Assembly (NCBI GenBank): GCA_002478685.1
Contig: DLPY01000081.1
Location: 1-24,044, forward strand
Length of the DNA stretch: 24,044 nucleotides
Origin: Flavobacteriaceae bacterium UBA7446
GTDB lineage: Bacteria > Bacteroidota > Bacteroidia > Flavobacteriales > Flavobacteriaceae
Reading direction: 5' to 3'
The first letter of the stretch is position 1. Each line of letters opens with the position of its first letter. Position numbers and translations under genes: made by a program. Shown piece after piece: positions 23,507-24,044 of this stretch. Under the pieces are notes generated by a model. The model saw nothing but the letters and a program-made list of their open reading frames with translations, searched no databases and had not been told where the DNA came from.

Positions 23507-24044
23507 ATGGACTACATCAACCTTTTTGTTAAAAGTATTTTCATCGAGAACATGATTTTTGCCTACTTCTTGGGTATGTGTTCCTATTTGGCGGTATCCA
23601 AAACCGTAAAAACTGCCGTTGGTTTGGGTTTTGCCGTTATTTTTGTATTGTCGATTACAGTTCCAATTAATTACTTATTAGACAACTACCTTCTAAAGCC
23701 TGGCGCGATGACTTGGCTAGGTGAAGAGTATGCGTCAATGGACCTTAGCTTTTTGAGTTTTATTATGTTCATTGCCGTAATTGCCTCTATGGTACAATTG
23801 GTAGAAATGATTGTGGAGAAATTTGCTCCTGCGCTTTACGGCGCTTTGGGAATTTTCTTGCCGCTGATTGCTGTAAACTGTGCCATTTTGGGTGGTTCGT
23901 TGTTTATGCAACAAAAAAGTTTTGCCTCTATTGGCGAATCTGCCGTTTACGGTCTTGGCTCTGGAATTGGTTGGTTGTTGGCTATTTTGGCGATTGCTGC
24001 CATACGTGAAAAAATCGCCTATTCAAATGTTCCTGCGCCTTTGC
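23507..24044 (+). CDS. nqrE: Na+-translocating NADH:quinone reductase subunit E (partial, 3' end cut by window edge)
   Basis: Open reading from ATG 23507 to the window end gives 179 residues of the usual roughly 200, so only the C-terminus is missing. It starts MDYINLFVKSIFIENMIFAY, the typical NqrE start. The paired cluster-binding cysteines are C25 (LGMCSYLAV) and C125 (AVNCAILGG), matching C49 and C132 of NqrD with inverted topology. SLFMQQKSFASIGESAVYG and GSGIGWLLAILAIAAIREK are also conserved. The FAD/2Fe-2S subunit NqrF is expected just beyond the edge. Confidence 0.95.
   Translation, partial: MDYINLFVKSIFIENMIFAYFLGMCSYLAVSKTVKTAVGLGFAVIFVLSITVPINYLLDNYLLKPGAMTWLGEEYASMDLSFLSFIMFIAVIASMVQLVEMIVEKFAPALYGALGIFLPLIAVNCAILGGSLFMQQKSFASIGESAVYGLGSGIGWLLAILAIAAIREKIAYSNVPAPL

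Noticed and set aside
1..24044. Search for mobile elements, tRNA/rRNA, CRISPR, defence or biosynthetic clusters
   Set aside because: No transposase, integrase, repeat array, tRNA-like cloverleaf or toxin-antitoxin pair was seen; nearly all sequence is assigned to conserved housekeeping or envelope genes.

Overview
This 24 kb window is chromosomal housekeeping DNA from a member of the Bacteroidota, almost certainly the family Flavobacteriaceae. The evidence is a short primary sigma factor without region 1.1, TAnnTTTG promoter elements instead of TATAAT, type IX secretion (T9SS) genes (porT and a DUF5103-type plug protein), a TamL-type BamA-family lipoprotein, a UbiE/MenG menaquinone methyltransferase, and an nqr operon for a sodium-pumping NADH:quinone reductase. 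The DNA is AT-rich and densely packed. I see no tRNA, rRNA, insertion sequence, prophage, CRISPR array or other sign of recent transfer.

Layout. Positions 1-260 hold no recognisable complete gene, only a tiny lipoprotein-signal-like reading frame (24-107, minus) and a small hairpin. From 261 to 9071 eight consecutive genes lie on the minus strand. In transcription order they are tamL, fbaA, accD, rpsO, pnp, then a strong terminator, then rpoD and rpe with overlapping stop and start codons. A TrmH/SpoU-family rRNA methyltransferase (9108-9827, plus) is divergent from tamL and convergent with ubiE-porT (minus). Next come trkA-trkH (plus, potassium uptake), an aspartate-type aminotransferase (minus), rsmG (plus), and a minus-strand group plug-apaG-pruA. 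The window ends in nqrABCDE (plus), with nqrE cut by the right edge.

How the genes relate. rpoD encodes the sigma factor expected to read the TAnnTTTG elements found upstream of most transcription units here. UbiE makes menaquinone, the electron acceptor of the Nqr complex; Nqr makes a sodium gradient, and TrkAH takes up potassium. TamL, PorT and the plug protein are all envelope biogenesis or secretion components. rpsO-pnp is the widely conserved ribosomal protein/RNA-decay pair.

I found no convincing undescribed system. The points most worth a second look are an AccD without its four zinc-ribbon cysteines, a Glu in the flavinylation motif of NqrB, a serine in the first Gly-rich loop of TrkA, near-leaderless promoters, non-ATG starts for tamL and the plug gene, and convergent gene pairs that abut or overlap with no room for a terminator.
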